Below are positions 1 to 9,677 of a stretch of DNA of 64,000 nt, in pieces. The stretch lies in the NCBI GenBank assembly GCA_014381465.1, contig JACNLP010000027.1:1-64000 (forward strand), read 5' to 3'. The notes beneath the pieces are model-generated. The model did not search any database. It had not been told where the DNA came from and saw only the letters and a list, made by a program, of their open reading frames with translations. Source of the stretch: Flavobacteriales bacterium. Lineage in GTDB: Bacteria; Bacteroidota; Bacteroidia; Flavobacteriales; BACL11. Made by a program: the position numbers and the translations under genes. The first letter of the stretch is position 1, and each line of letters starts with the position of its first letter.

Positions 1-697
1 TTACAAGTCTTGTATCCTCACCACTTCCATAGTTTTTATTTGTGAGATTCTTTTTAGGTTTAATTACAATCCCTTCATATTGTCCCGCTAAATACCCTTT
101 AGTAGTGAATACGTTATCATCCATTTGCTCCATGTCTTCTTTAATTATACATGCTTCAATCAAAATTCTTTCGTTTACTCTGTCTGTTCTCCAAACACAA
201 AAATCGTTTGCTTGTGTCCAACTCACTCCAACAACAGGATAGTTCCTGTAAGCAGGATGTCGTAAATAAGACTCAACAAAAGGCTCATTGTAGCCTAATT
301 TATCTCTCCAAACCAAAGTATCTGGAAGTGCTTTTTTATATACTTCAGGATAAGATTGTCCATAAACCCTGTTAATCCAGTATAAGTATTCTAAATAATC
401 AACATTACTTACTTCAGTTTCGTCCAAATAAAAAGAAGAAACAGTAACTGTTTTAGGTACATTATTCCAATCGGAAAAAACATCTTGCTCTGTTCTTCCC
501 ATAGTGAAAGACCCCCCTTCAACAAATAATAGTCCAGGACCTGTTACTTGCTCAGTGTATCTTGAATTGGTTTCAAATCCGCCATTTTTTGGGTTGTTAT
601 AGTCCCAACCAGTAGTTGGAGAATGATGCTTGTTAGAGCATCCAGCAATTAAGAAACTTGCTACTGTAATAGTGGAAATAAATTTAATAGTTTTCAT
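1..697 (-). CDS. gldJ: Gliding motility lipoprotein GldJ-like, formylglycine-generating-enzyme fold (partial, C-terminus beyond window edge)
   Basis: Minus-strand frame from ATG at 697 reads MKTIKFISTITVASFLIAGCSNKHHSPTTGWDYNNPKNGGFETNSRYTEQVTGPGLLFVEGGSFTMGRTEQDVFSDWNNVPKTVTVSSFYLDETEVSNVDYLEYLYW...; lipobox and GldJ-type motifs. Open at window edge, so absent from ORF track. Confidence 0.85.
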   Translation of the reverse strand, partial: MKTIKFISTITVASFLIAGCSNKHHSPTTGWDYNNPKNGGFETNSRYTEQVTGPGLLFVEGGSFTMGRTEQDVFSDWNNVPKTVTVSSFYLDETEVSNVDYLEYLYWINRVYGQSYPEVYKKALPDTLVWRDKLGYNEPFVESYLRHPAYRNYPVVGVSWTQANDFCVWRTDRVNERILIEACIIKEDMEQMDDNVFTTKGYLAGQYEGIVIKPKKNLTNKNYGSGEDTRLV

Positions 698-732
698 TAT
701 TGTATTTGTTTTTTTTAAGATGATATTAATAA

Positions 733-1722
733 CTAAAAGGATGGGCAACTTATTGTATTGAATGATTTGCTTTTGTTTCTACAAGGCATAAACAAAGTAA
801 AGGAAAGCTCATGTGCGCCCAAAGTATTACTATTTTTTAAATTACTTAATGTGATATCGTAACTATATCCAAATTTGAAAGCATCTTGAATAAGCCCAAC
901 CATCAAAATGAAAGAATCAACATTTTTCACGCTATGTCTTGCCCAAAGTCCACCAACAATAGGACCTCTATTTACATATACTCCATAGTTAAATTGCTGA
1001 AAATCTTGTTGTTTTTGGTAAAGAAAATTAGGAGAAATAGTAGTTACATTATTTCTGTATCTACTAAGTGGAATATTACCTCCAATATGAGCTGTAAGTT
1101 TTGTTGGTAATTGGCTTTCACTTATAAACCCTTGGTTAGGTTGGGTAAGGTGGTGTGCTGCAAATCCAAAGAACAAATTCTCGGAATAACCAATAAAACC
1201 AGCTGAAAAATCAGGAAAATTAACAGCAGTAGGATTGTTTCCAATATCTTCATTCGTTGGAAAAATAAACCCATATTGAGGGTCAATCATATCTCCAAAA
1301 GTTAAATCTGACCAATCCAGACTTATTGACCTGTATGATGCTTCAAAGCCAGCTTTTACAGAAAATTTTCTACTTACTTCTAAATGATACGAATATAAAA
1401 GAGAAGCATTTAATGTTTTTAAATTTCCAGCACCACTTCTGTCCTGAGAAACAATAATACCTAAACCACCTCCTAAAGAGTTGACATGTTGATCGTAAGC
1501 AACAGATGTAGTTACATAAGTCCTCCCAATTCCTGGCCATTGATCTCTGTAATTTAAAGTCGTTCGTGGGCATCCACCTGGTGAAGCGCCAGCAAAAGCC
1601 GGATTCAAATAAAGCGGGTTTGCATAAAACTGACTAAATGCTGGGTCTTGTGCATTTGCAGTGTTTGCAAAAAGTAAACCTAAGCAAAGCACCCCTAATA
1701 TCTTCATAATTTGTTTTATCAT
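733..1722 (-). CDS. Type IX secretion system membrane protein, PorP/SprF family
   Basis: Signal peptide then QDPAFSQFYANPLYLNPAFAGA, the PorP/SprF N-terminal signature. Confidence 0.93.
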   Translation of the reverse strand: MIKQIMKILGVLCLGLLFANTANAQDPAFSQFYANPLYLNPAFAGASPGGCPRTTLNYRDQWPGIGRTYVTTSVAYDQHVNSLGGGLGIIVSQDRSGAGNLKTLNASLLYSYHLEVSRKFSVKAGFEASYRSISLDWSDLTFGDMIDPQYGFIFPTNEDIGNNPTAVNFPDFSAGFIGYSENLFFGFAAHHLTQPNQGFISESQLPTKLTAHIGGNIPLSRYRNNVTTISPNFLYQKQQDFQQFNYGVYVNRGPIVGGLWARHSVKNVDSFILMVGLIQDAFKFGYSYDITLSNLKNSNTLGAHELSFTLFMPCRNKSKSFNTISCPSF

Positions 1723-1887
1723 TTTCCTTTGTTTTTATCAATCATTCCGAATTTCAATTTTACAAAGATATAAATTTTATTTGTTATCTTATTTAAACAG
1801 TAAAAAATTGATGTAATAAATAACAACAAATAGTCGTTAATAAGTCAGTTAAATCCAAAAAAGCATTATCAGTTTATTTACAAATAC

Positions 1888-1895
1888 TAACTTTG
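1888..1895 (+). promoter_or_regulatory. Bacteroidota -7 box TAnnTTTG (TAACTTTG) just upstream of porU
   Basis: TAACTTTG 5 nt before the porU ATG; near-leaderless spacing. Confidence 0.5.
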
Positions 1896-1900
1896 CCATT

Positions 1901-4900
1901 ATGAAAAACCTTCTTTTTTTACTCTTTATATTTTGCTTTTCTTTATCTAGCAAATCAGAAGAAAATATTAATTCTGTTTTAGCCAATGGTAATTGGTATA
2001 AAATTGCTGTGCAGCAAGATGGTGTTTATAAAATTAGCTATTCGAATTTATCTGATTTAGGCATAAATACTAGTAATTTATCTTGTGATAAAATCCGTAT
2101 TTTTGGTAATGGAGGCGGCATGTTGCCTAAATTAAACAATGATTTTAGGCATGATGGACTACAAGAAAATGCCATAAAAGTAGTTGACAACAACAATAAT
2201 GGTGTTTTTGAAAGTGGGGATTACATCTTATTTTTTGGACAATCGCCTGACAGATGGAACTATAATGAAACCGACAATCGATTTCATCATCAGAAGAACT
2301 TATTTAGCCGAAAAACCTACTATTTTATTACTACTGATATGGGGAATGGAGGCAAAAGAATACAAAGTAAAAGCACTCCTAATTTTGATGTGAGCGTAAG
2401 TGAATTTGATGATTTTGCTTTTCATGAGCAGGATTTGGAGAACTTTATAAAATCAGGTGCTCAATGGTATGGCGAAAAATTTGATTTAACAAATACCTAT
2501 AATTTTAGTTTTAGTTTTCCAAATATTGATGATTCAACTCCTGTATATATTAAAACATCAGTTGCGGCTCGTTCTTTTTCAGCTTCTTCATTTTTAGTAA
2601 AAACAAATTCAACTAATATTCAAAGTATTTCAGTAGCACAAGCTGATCCACATTATACTGCTGATTATGCTAAACTATCTTCTAGTTCCGCCACATTTAC
2701 AGGGCAACCTAATATGGAGATTTCTGTTTCTTATAATCAGCCACAAAATACTTCTGTTGGTTGGCTAAATTTTTTAGAACTAAATGCAAGAAGACAATTA
2801 AAAATGAGTGGCAATCAAATGCTTTTTAGAGATGTGCAGTCGGTAGCGGACAGTGTAAATGCAAAGTTTGTTATTTCAAATGCTACTTCAAATTTAATAG
2901 TTTGGGATGTAACAAATTCTGTTAATATAAAAGAAAGAGTTGCTTCATTTTCTTCCAGTAAAACTACTTTTATATCATCAACTGATTCCTTAAAAGAGTA
3001 TTTGGCTTTTAATGGAAATTCTTTTTATTCCACAGAGCTTATTGGTAAAATAAGTAATCAAAATCTACATGGTAGTTCTGATGATGTAGAATATGTAATT
3101 GTATCTCACCCTAATTTTTTATCAGCAGCAAATGATTTAGCCGCATACCATGAGCAACAAGATGGGATAAATACCATTGTAGTAACGCCTCAGCAAATTT
3201 ATAATGAGTTTTCATCAGGGGCACAAGATATTAGTGCAATTCGTGATTTTATGAGGATGTTTTACAAAAAACCAAACAGCAAAATTAAATATCTTTTATT
3301 ATTTGGAGATGGCTCTTACGATCCTCTTAATCGTATTTCTTCAAATACAAATTTTATCCCATCTTTTCAATCCAACAACTCGGTTTCCCCAACACAAAGC
3401 TATGTAACGGATGATTATTTCGGGCTTTTAGATGATTCGGAAGGTAATTTTGCTAACGATTTGGTAGATATTGGTATTGGAAGATTTCCAGTACAGACCC
3501 TTACGGAAGCTAATAATATGGTAGATAAGGTAAAAAGATATAATGGAAAAATGTCTTTTGGTGATTGGCGAAATAAAGTCACTTTTATTGCGGATGATGG
3601 GGATGCGGCTGATGGAAATACCCACATGTGGCAAGCCGATAGTTTGGCAAATATAATTGATGATAATTACAAAAACATCAACATTAAAAAAATATATTTA
3701 GATGCTTTTACACAAGAATCTACCCCTGGCGGACCAAGATCGCCTGATGCACAAAAAGCCATTACCGAAAGTGTAGAAAAAGGAAGTTTGCTTATCAATT
3801 ATTCTGGACATGGAGGAGAGTTGGGCTGGACAAAAGAAAGGATTTTGGAAGTAGGACAAATAAACAAATGGGAAAATGAAAATAATTTACCACTTTTTGT
3901 AACGGCAACTTGCGAGTTTTCCCGCTTTGATGATCCGGATAGAATTTCTGCTGGCGAATACACTTTGCTTAATAAAAATGGAGGTGCTATTGCACTGCTT
4001 TCCACCACACGCTTGGTTTATGCTAGCCCAAATTATTTTCTTAACAAACAATTTGTAAAAGTACTTTTTGAAAAAGAAAATGGAGAATCTCCAAGATTAG
4101 GCGATTTATTCCGGCAAACAAAAGTAAATAGCGGCACGGCACTTAACAATAGAAACTTTACGCTTTTGGGCGATCCTGCACTTTGCTTGGCTTATCCGGA
4201 TTTGAATGTAAGTACAACAGCAATTTCCGATACAATTTCTGCTTTGGGAGAAGTAACAATTTCAGGAAAAATTGAGGATGAGAATGGAACTTTAGCAAGC
4301 AATTTTAATGGTGTGGTTTTTCCAACAGTTTATGATAAACAGGAGATACTAAAAACTTTGGGGCAAGAAAGTAGCACTCAAATGCCTTATAGAAGTCAGA
4401 ATAACATACTATATAAAGGAAAAGCATCAGTAACAAATGGAACTTTCAGCTTTTCCTTTATAGTGCCAAAGGATATTGCATACAATTTTGGTAGCGGAAG
4501 AATATCCTATTATGCTGTTTCAGCCGATAGTTTGCAAGATGCAAGTGGCTATGATGAGAGTTTTACTATTGGCGGAACATCTAGCAATATTACAGCCGAT
4601 TTTGACGGACCAGAAATTGAACTTTTTATTAATAATGAGCAATTTGTTTCTGGAGGAATGACCAATGAAGACCCACTACTTTTTGCAATACTTAATGATT
4701 TTAGTGGTATTAACACGGTAGGAAATGGAATAGGGCACGATATTATTGCAGTTTTGGATAATGAGACTAACCAATCTATTTCTTTGAATGATTATTACAC
4801 TGCCGATATTGATAATTATAAAAGTGGAAGTGTAGCTTATCCTTTTTACGATTTGGAGAAAGGGCATCATACTTTGCATCTAAAAGTGTGGGATGTTTTT

Positions 4901-5260
4901 AATAATTCTGCCGAACAAGAAATAGATTTTTATGTAACGGATGCCATTGATTTTACTTTGTCAGAACTTTTGAATTACCCAAATCCTTTTAAAGAATATA
5001 CCAATTTTTATTTTCAACATAATAGGGCAGGAGAAATTTTAGAAGTAGAGTTGCAAATTTTTGATTTATCGGGTAGAATGGTAGCTTCTATAAAAGAAAA
5101 TAAGTATGATGAGGGATATAGAGTTGGCCCTATAAATTGGGATGGAACTACAAATTCTGGTGAAAAATTGGGTGCTGGAATTTATGTTTATCGCTTTAAT
5201 GTTAAAGCGGAAGATGGCACTTTAGAAAGTAAAGCAGAAAAACTAATAATATTAAGATAA
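1901..5260 (+). CDS. porU: Type IX secretion system sortase PorU (C25 gingipain-like peptidase)
   Basis: 1119 aa, signal peptide, C25 motifs LLINYSGHGGELGWTKERI and FVTATCEFSRFDDP, C-terminal FlgD/CTD-like domain; next to porV. Confidence 0.93.
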   Translation: MKNLLFLLFIFCFSLSSKSEENINSVLANGNWYKIAVQQDGVYKISYSNLSDLGINTSNLSCDKIRIFGNGGGMLPKLNNDFRHDGLQENAIKVVDNNNNGVFESGDYILFFGQSPDRWNYNETDNRFHHQKNLFSRKTYYFITTDMGNGGKRIQSKSTPNFDVSVSEFDDFAFHEQDLENFIKSGAQWYGEKFDLTNTYNFSFSFPNIDDSTPVYIKTSVAARSFSASSFLVKTNSTNIQSISVAQADPHYTADYAKLSSSSATFTGQPNMEISVSYNQPQNTSVGWLNFLELNARRQLKMSGNQMLFRDVQSVADSVNAKFVISNATSNLIVWDVTNSVNIKERVASFSSSKTTFISSTDSLKEYLAFNGNSFYSTELIGKISNQNLHGSSDDVEYVIVSHPNFLSAANDLAAYHEQQDGINTIVVTPQQIYNEFSSGAQDISAIRDFMRMFYKKPNSKIKYLLLFGDGSYDPLNRISSNTNFIPSFQSNNSVSPTQSYVTDDYFGLLDDSEGNFANDLVDIGIGRFPVQTLTEANNMVDKVKRYNGKMSFGDWRNKVTFIADDGDAADGNTHMWQADSLANIIDDNYKNINIKKIYLDAFTQESTPGGPRSPDAQKAITESVEKGSLLINYSGHGGELGWTKERILEVGQINKWENENNLPLFVTATCEFSRFDDPDRISAGEYTLLNKNGGAIALLSTTRLVYASPNYFLNKQFVKVLFEKENGESPRLGDLFRQTKVNSGTALNNRNFTLLGDPALCLAYPDLNVSTTAISDTISALGEVTISGKIEDENGTLASNFNGVVFPTVYDKQEILKTLGQESSTQMPYRSQNNILYKGKASVTNGTFSFSFIVPKDIAYNFGSGRISYYAVSADSLQDASGYDESFTIGGTSSNITADFDGPEIELFINNEQFVSGGMTNEDPLLFAILNDFSGINTVGNGIGHDIIAVLDNETNQSISLNDYYTADIDNYKSGSVAYPFYDLEKGHHTLHLKVWDVFNNSAEQEIDFYVTDAIDFTLSELLNYPNPFKEYTNFYFQHNRAGEILEVELQIFDLSGRMVASIKENKYDEGYRVGPINWDGTTNSGEKLGAGIYVYRFNVKAEDGTLESKAEKLIILR

Positions 5261-5291
5261 CAAAAGCGTTATAGCCCTCAATAAAAAGATA

Positions 5292-5299
5292 TATATTTG
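5292..5299 (+). promoter_or_regulatory. Bacteroidota -7 box (TATATTTG) upstream of porV
   Basis: TATATTTG 22 nt before the ATG at 5322. Confidence 0.4.
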
Positions 5300-5321
5300 C
5301 CAACCTAAAATTAATTTAAGA

Positions 5322-6497
5322 ATGAGAAAGATTTTTTTGATAGTTATTGCCTTTGCATTTTGTGTGCAAACCTTTGGGCAAGATAATGCAATGCACAGAA
5401 CGGATCAATTGAACACTATTACTACTTCTGTTCCTTTCCTTATAATAGGGCCGGATTCCAGAAGCGGTGGTATGGGAGATGTGGGGGTGGCTTCTACGCC
5501 TGATGCAAATTCAATGCATTGGAATCCTGCAAAATATGCTTTTGTTAAAGATGATATGGGAATCGCTATGAATTATGTGCCATGGCTTAGGTCATTGGTT
5601 CCTGATATTTCTCTTTCTTATCTTTCCGGATATTTTAAAAGAAACGATAATGAAACTATTGGCTTTTCCCTTAGATATTTTTCCTTAGGAGATATTACAT
5701 TTACAAATAATACTGGAGGTGAAATTGGGCAATACAACCCAAATGAATTCGCTTTCTCTGGGGCTTATGCCCGTAAGCTTTCCGAGCATTATTCTATTGC
5801 AATTGCAGCAAGATATATTCGTTCAGATCTTACTGGAGGGCAAACACTTACTGGGTCAGGAAATATGTCAACACATGCAGGACAATCCATTGCTGCCGAT
5901 ATATCTTCTTATTTTACTAAAGAAGTACGAATAGCAAAAAAAGATTTTGATTGGGCAATGGGCTTAAATATTTCTAATCTGGGAAATAAAATATCCTATA
6001 CCGAGACAGCAGTAAGAGATTTTATTCCTATCAATATGCGTTTTGGAACTTCCATTGGAACCGATTTTGATGACTATAATAGAATGAGTATAGAGTTTGA
6101 TGTCAATAAATTGTTGGTTCCAACACCGCCTTCAAGAAATGGTGATGGTGAAATAAATGGAGGAATGGATCCAGATGTGTCGGTAGTAAATGGGGTATTT
6201 CAGTCTTTTTGGGATGCACCAGGAGGAACAAAAGAAGAGTTTAGAGAATTGAATTATTCAACAGGGTTAGAATATTGGTATGCCGAGCAATTTGCCATAC
6301 GAGCAGGGTATTTTTATGAGCATCCTACAAAAGGAGACAGGCAATATTTCACCATGGGAGCGGGTGTAAAATACAATGTTTTTGTTTTGGATTTCTCTTA
6401 TTTAATTGATGCGAGTAGCTCTATAAATGGAAGTAATCCACTTGCAAATACAATTCGCTTTTCTATGACTTGGAATCTTGGAGAGGTTGCAAATTAA
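5322..6497 (+). CDS. porV: Type IX secretion system outer membrane protein PorV (LptO)
   Basis: 391 aa beta-barrel with PDSRSGGMGDVGVASTPDANSMHWNPAKYAF; follows porU. Confidence 0.93.
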   Translation: MRKIFLIVIAFAFCVQTFGQDNAMHRTDQLNTITTSVPFLIIGPDSRSGGMGDVGVASTPDANSMHWNPAKYAFVKDDMGIAMNYVPWLRSLVPDISLSYLSGYFKRNDNETIGFSLRYFSLGDITFTNNTGGEIGQYNPNEFAFSGAYARKLSEHYSIAIAARYIRSDLTGGQTLTGSGNMSTHAGQSIAADISSYFTKEVRIAKKDFDWAMGLNISNLGNKISYTETAVRDFIPINMRFGTSIGTDFDDYNRMSIEFDVNKLLVPTPPSRNGDGEINGGMDPDVSVVNGVFQSFWDAPGGTKEEFRELNYSTGLEYWYAEQFAIRAGYFYEHPTKGDRQYFTMGAGVKYNVFVLDFSYLIDASSSINGSNPLANTIRFSMTWNLGEVAN

Positions 6498-6499
6498 TC

Positions 6500-6976
6500 A
6501 TGAATTTTAGAATAGGTTTCGGATTTGATGTTCATCAGTTGCAAGAGGGACTTGACTTTTGGCTTGGGGGGATTTTGGTTCCTCATAATAAAGGGGCTCT
6601 CGGTCATTCTGATGCTGATGTATTAATTCATACTATTTGTGATGCGCTTTTAGGAGCTGCTAATTTGGGAGATATTGGAAAGCATTTCCCTGATACTGCA
6701 GCAGAGTACAAAGGAATTGATAGTAAAATTTTGCTGAAAGAAGTAATGGTTTTGATTAGAGAAAAGGGCTATGAAATAGGTAATATCGATTCTACTATTT
6801 GTTTACAAACTCCTAAAATAGGTCCTTATATTCCTGAGATGCAAAAAGTATTAGCAGGCTGTATGGGGGTGGATACGGATTTAGTTTCTATTAAAGCCAC
6901 CACTACTGAAAAACTAAGTTTTGTTGGCAGAGAAGAAGGCGTTTCTGCTTATGCCACTGTGCTTATTCAAAAATAG
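6500..6976 (+). CDS. ispF: 2-C-methyl-D-erythritol 2,4-cyclodiphosphate synthase
   Basis: RIGFGFDVHQL, GHSDADVLIHTICDALLGAANLGDIGKHFPDT; ATG at 6500. Confidence 0.96.
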   Translation: MNFRIGFGFDVHQLQEGLDFWLGGILVPHNKGALGHSDADVLIHTICDALLGAANLGDIGKHFPDTAAEYKGIDSKILLKEVMVLIREKGYEIGNIDSTICLQTPKIGPYIPEMQKVLAGCMGVDTDLVSIKATTTEKLSFVGREEGVSAYATVLIQK

Positions 6977-7017
6977 ATTTTAGACCGCTTTCCTTTTAGT
7001 ATTAAGATATTAGACAT

Positions 7018-7494
7018 CTAAAATCTAACATCTGTTTTTACATCATCCCTTAAATAGACTTGCATTTTTGCTCTAGCACAAACAATTCCTTTTTTGTTAA
7101 TGCCCTCCACTGTGTGCCAAATTTCAAACTTTCCTTTCTCGTTTAAGGTTTTTTCAGCTAGATTGATATCTTTCTCAGTAATCTTGAAATGTAATTTAAG
7201 AGAGCTGTCAGCAGGGTGTAAATATTGTATTTCAGCAGATTTTAACCAAATAATAAGTTTACGGTTTTTATTTGCAAAAATGTGGTAGTACATGGTTGGG
7301 AAATAAGGGTCGCAAGCTGAGAAGATACTGCCGCCAAAAATAGTTTTATGAAAATTTATATTGAATAATGCTCTTCTAATAACTACTTTCATTTCCAAGA
7401 AATCATCAGAAATTTCCTTTAATACTATTCGGTTGAATAATAATGGAGGAAAGATATTTAAAACAAATTTGAGTAAAAATTTAGGAACTTGCAT
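7018..7494 (-). CDS. DUF4442-type hot-dog fold thioesterase-like protein
   Basis: LKFVLNIFPPLLFNRI...GGSIFSACDPYFPTMYYHIF pattern; ATG at 7494. Confidence 0.65.
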   Translation of the reverse strand: MQVPKFLLKFVLNIFPPLLFNRIVLKEISDDFLEMKVVIRRALFNINFHKTIFGGSIFSACDPYFPTMYYHIFANKNRKLIIWLKSAEIQYLHPADSSLKLHFKITEKDINLAEKTLNEKGKFEIWHTVEGINKKGIVCARAKMQVYLRDDVKTDVRF

Positions 7495-7504
7495 ATTGCA
7501 AAAA

Positions 7505-7536
7505 TAAAAAAACCCCACTCAAAAAGAGCAGGGTTT
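7505..7536 (-). terminator. Rho-independent terminator downstream of peroxiredoxin gene
   Basis: On minus strand AAACCCTGCTC-TTTTT-GAGTGGGGTTT followed by T tract. Confidence 0.75.
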
Positions 7537-7558
7537 GAAAGTTTAGATTTTTATTTCT

Positions 7559-8191
7559 TTAGTGCTTTGATAAATAATCAGCTACTCCTTCATGTGATTC
7601 TTTCATTGCATCTTGTCCTTTACTCCAGTTTGCTGGACAAACTTCACCATTTTCTTCAAAGTGTTGCAATGCATCTACCATTCTTAGCGCTTCATCAACA
7701 TTTCTTCCTAATGGAAAATTATTAACTACTTGGTGTTGTACTACACCATTCTTATCGATTAAGAAAAGCCCTCTAAAAGCAATCATTGGTCCGTTAGCAA
7801 CCATGTTGTCGTTTTCATCTAACTCATACTCTCCAGCTAAAACACCAAAGTTCATTGAAATTGTTTTATCAGTATCTGCAACAATTGGGTAAGTAATTCT
7901 TTGAATACCACCTTCAGATTTTGGCATTTGCAACCAGCCCCAATGCGACTGCTCTGTATCAGTTGAACAAGCAACTACAGCACATCCTCTTGCTTCAAAT
8001 TCAGCTAATTTATTTTGAAATGCAAATAATTCTGTTGGGCACACAAAAGTAAAATCTTTTGGGTAAAAGAAAAACAAAACTGGCTTTTCTCCTACAAATT
8101 GCTCTAATGAATATCCTTTTACAAATTCCCCTCCGTTAACTACTGCTTGAGCAGAAAATACTGGAGCTTTTTTACCTACTAATACTGACAT
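7559..8191 (-). CDS. Peroxiredoxin (AhpC/Prx family, 2-Cys)
   Basis: FFYPKDFTFVCPTELFAFQ and GEVCPANW motifs. Confidence 0.96.
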   Translation of the reverse strand: MSVLVGKKAPVFSAQAVVNGGEFVKGYSLEQFVGEKPVLFFFYPKDFTFVCPTELFAFQNKLAEFEARGCAVVACSTDTEQSHWGWLQMPKSEGGIQRITYPIVADTDKTISMNFGVLAGEYELDENDNMVANGPMIAFRGLFLIDKNGVVQHQVVNNFPLGRNVDEALRMVDALQHFEENGEVCPANWSKGQDAMKESHEGVADYLSKH

Positions 8192-8255
8192 AATTTTTTA
8201 TTTTTTATTGTTATTAATTTTTGCAAAAATATTAATAAAAAGCATAAAAGTCATA

Positions 8256-8299
8256 TTTTGGAAAGGATAAATTTTACTCTTTCTTTAATATTTGATTTT
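8256..8299. repeat. 44-nt direct repeat, copy 1 (matches 15219..15262)
   Basis: ttttggaaaggataaattttactctttctttaatatttgatttt, identical to 15219..15262. Confidence 0.97.
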
Positions 8300-8369
8300 C
8301 GGCTGCCCCATTTTAACTTTTCCAATATTACAAAAAATACAAATAGTATTAAGGATTTTTATCAATTTA

Positions 8370-9677
8370 TTAAAAACCTTGAATAATCCCACCAGTAATT
8401 TTCAGCAATGCAACTTTACTTTCCATCAAATTATAAGCCGCCTGCTGAGCATTAATACCAGATGTAATATAAGCAATTTCAATATCCCTAAGCATAAAAG
8501 AATTGATAACTCCTCTGTTTTGTTTATCGGTAGCTAAAGTATAATTAGTTGCAGCAATCTTAAATGCCTTTTGATTTAAACTAAATGCTGTAATACGGCT
8601 GTTATATTGATCATTAGTCAAGGATAATTGATGCAACACTTCTCTTTTAATCTTCTCATACTGCAAGTCATTTACTTCCTTTTGTACTTTTACTTTTCTT
8701 AAAGTATTGTACAATTTTCCTCCATCAAACAACCTAAAGTTTACTGAGAAATTTGCAAAATAATTTAAGCTCTCACCAGTATTATCTATACTATTACTAA
8801 GCTCACCTATATCATAGGTACTCTCATTATAAGCAGCCCCAGAATTTACCGAAATAATAGGGTAAAAAGCTGCTTTGGATAAACGAATATCTTGTTTGGC
8901 TAATTGAATATTGTAATACTGATTTTTAATGTTTGTATTATCAGCAAGAGTACTAGCTTTTAGATTTTCATAAGAGAATAATTGTATTTCAGTATCAATT
9001 TCATCTGTAAAAACCCAAGTTGTTTCAATTTCTTTTCCTAGAGTTAAATTAAGGTTTTTGATTGCATTATTATAATTAAGTTCTTGCATTATTAGATTTG
9101 AACTATCCGTGAGCATAGCATTTTCAATTTGTAATAAATCAATTTTACTACTTACGCCAATCTCATATTTCGTTTGCTGATATTCCAAACGGTTATTTGC
9201 CAATCGCACAACTTTTTGCAACAATTCTAACCTTTGCTTTTGCAACACACAGTTATAGTACTGAAGGATTATTCCTTGTATTGTATTTTCAATAGTTAGT
9301 GTTGCATTATTATCACTTATTTCTTCAAGATTTTTGAGTTTTGCTTTATTGGCCCTAATTGCAAATCCGTTAAAAAGCGTCCAACTTACATTGGCGTTAC
9401 CATTTAATGCAGTTGATCGTAATTCATAAGGCATAAAAGAAGTTGGGTTATTGGTTTGATCTGATAAAGCCTCTTCTTTTTTAGCTGATAGATTGATAGT
9501 AGGCAAAGCTCCTGCATTAGCCCAATTGTTATTTATTTCACTAATTTTTTTATTTTTACTACTCAATTGGATATCGTAATTTTCTTGCATTCCAATTTTA
9601 ATAGCATCCATTAAACTCAGCTCAGTTTGAGCAAAAAGTAAGTTTGGAAACAGCAATAATATAATGTACTTTTTCAT
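8370..9677 (-). CDS. TolC-family outer membrane efflux protein
   Basis: Signal peptide, ELSLMDAIKIGMQENYDIQLSSKNKKISE; coiled-coil TolC pattern; adjacent RND genes. Confidence 0.9.
   Translation of the reverse strand: MKKYIILLLFPNLLFAQTELSLMDAIKIGMQENYDIQLSSKNKKISEINNNWANAGALPTINLSAKKEEALSDQTNNPTSFMPYELRSTALNGNANVSWTLFNGFAIRANKAKLKNLEEISDNNATLTIENTIQGIILQYYNCVLQKQRLELLQKVVRLANNRLEYQQTKYEIGVSSKIDLLQIENAMLTDSSNLIMQELNYNNAIKNLNLTLGKEIETTWVFTDEIDTEIQLFSYENLKASTLADNTNIKNQYYNIQLAKQDIRLSKAAFYPIISVNSGAAYNESTYDIGELSNSIDNTGESLNYFANFSVNFRLFDGGKLYNTLRKVKVQKEVNDLQYEKIKREVLHQLSLTNDQYNSRITAFSLNQKAFKIAATNYTLATDKQNRGVINSFMLRDIEIAYITSGINAQQAAYNLMESKVALLKITGGIIQGF

Noticed and set aside
42-375. ORFs 42..242 and 151..375 on plus strand
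   Set aside because: Antisense to the gldJ-like coding frame; no domain-like features
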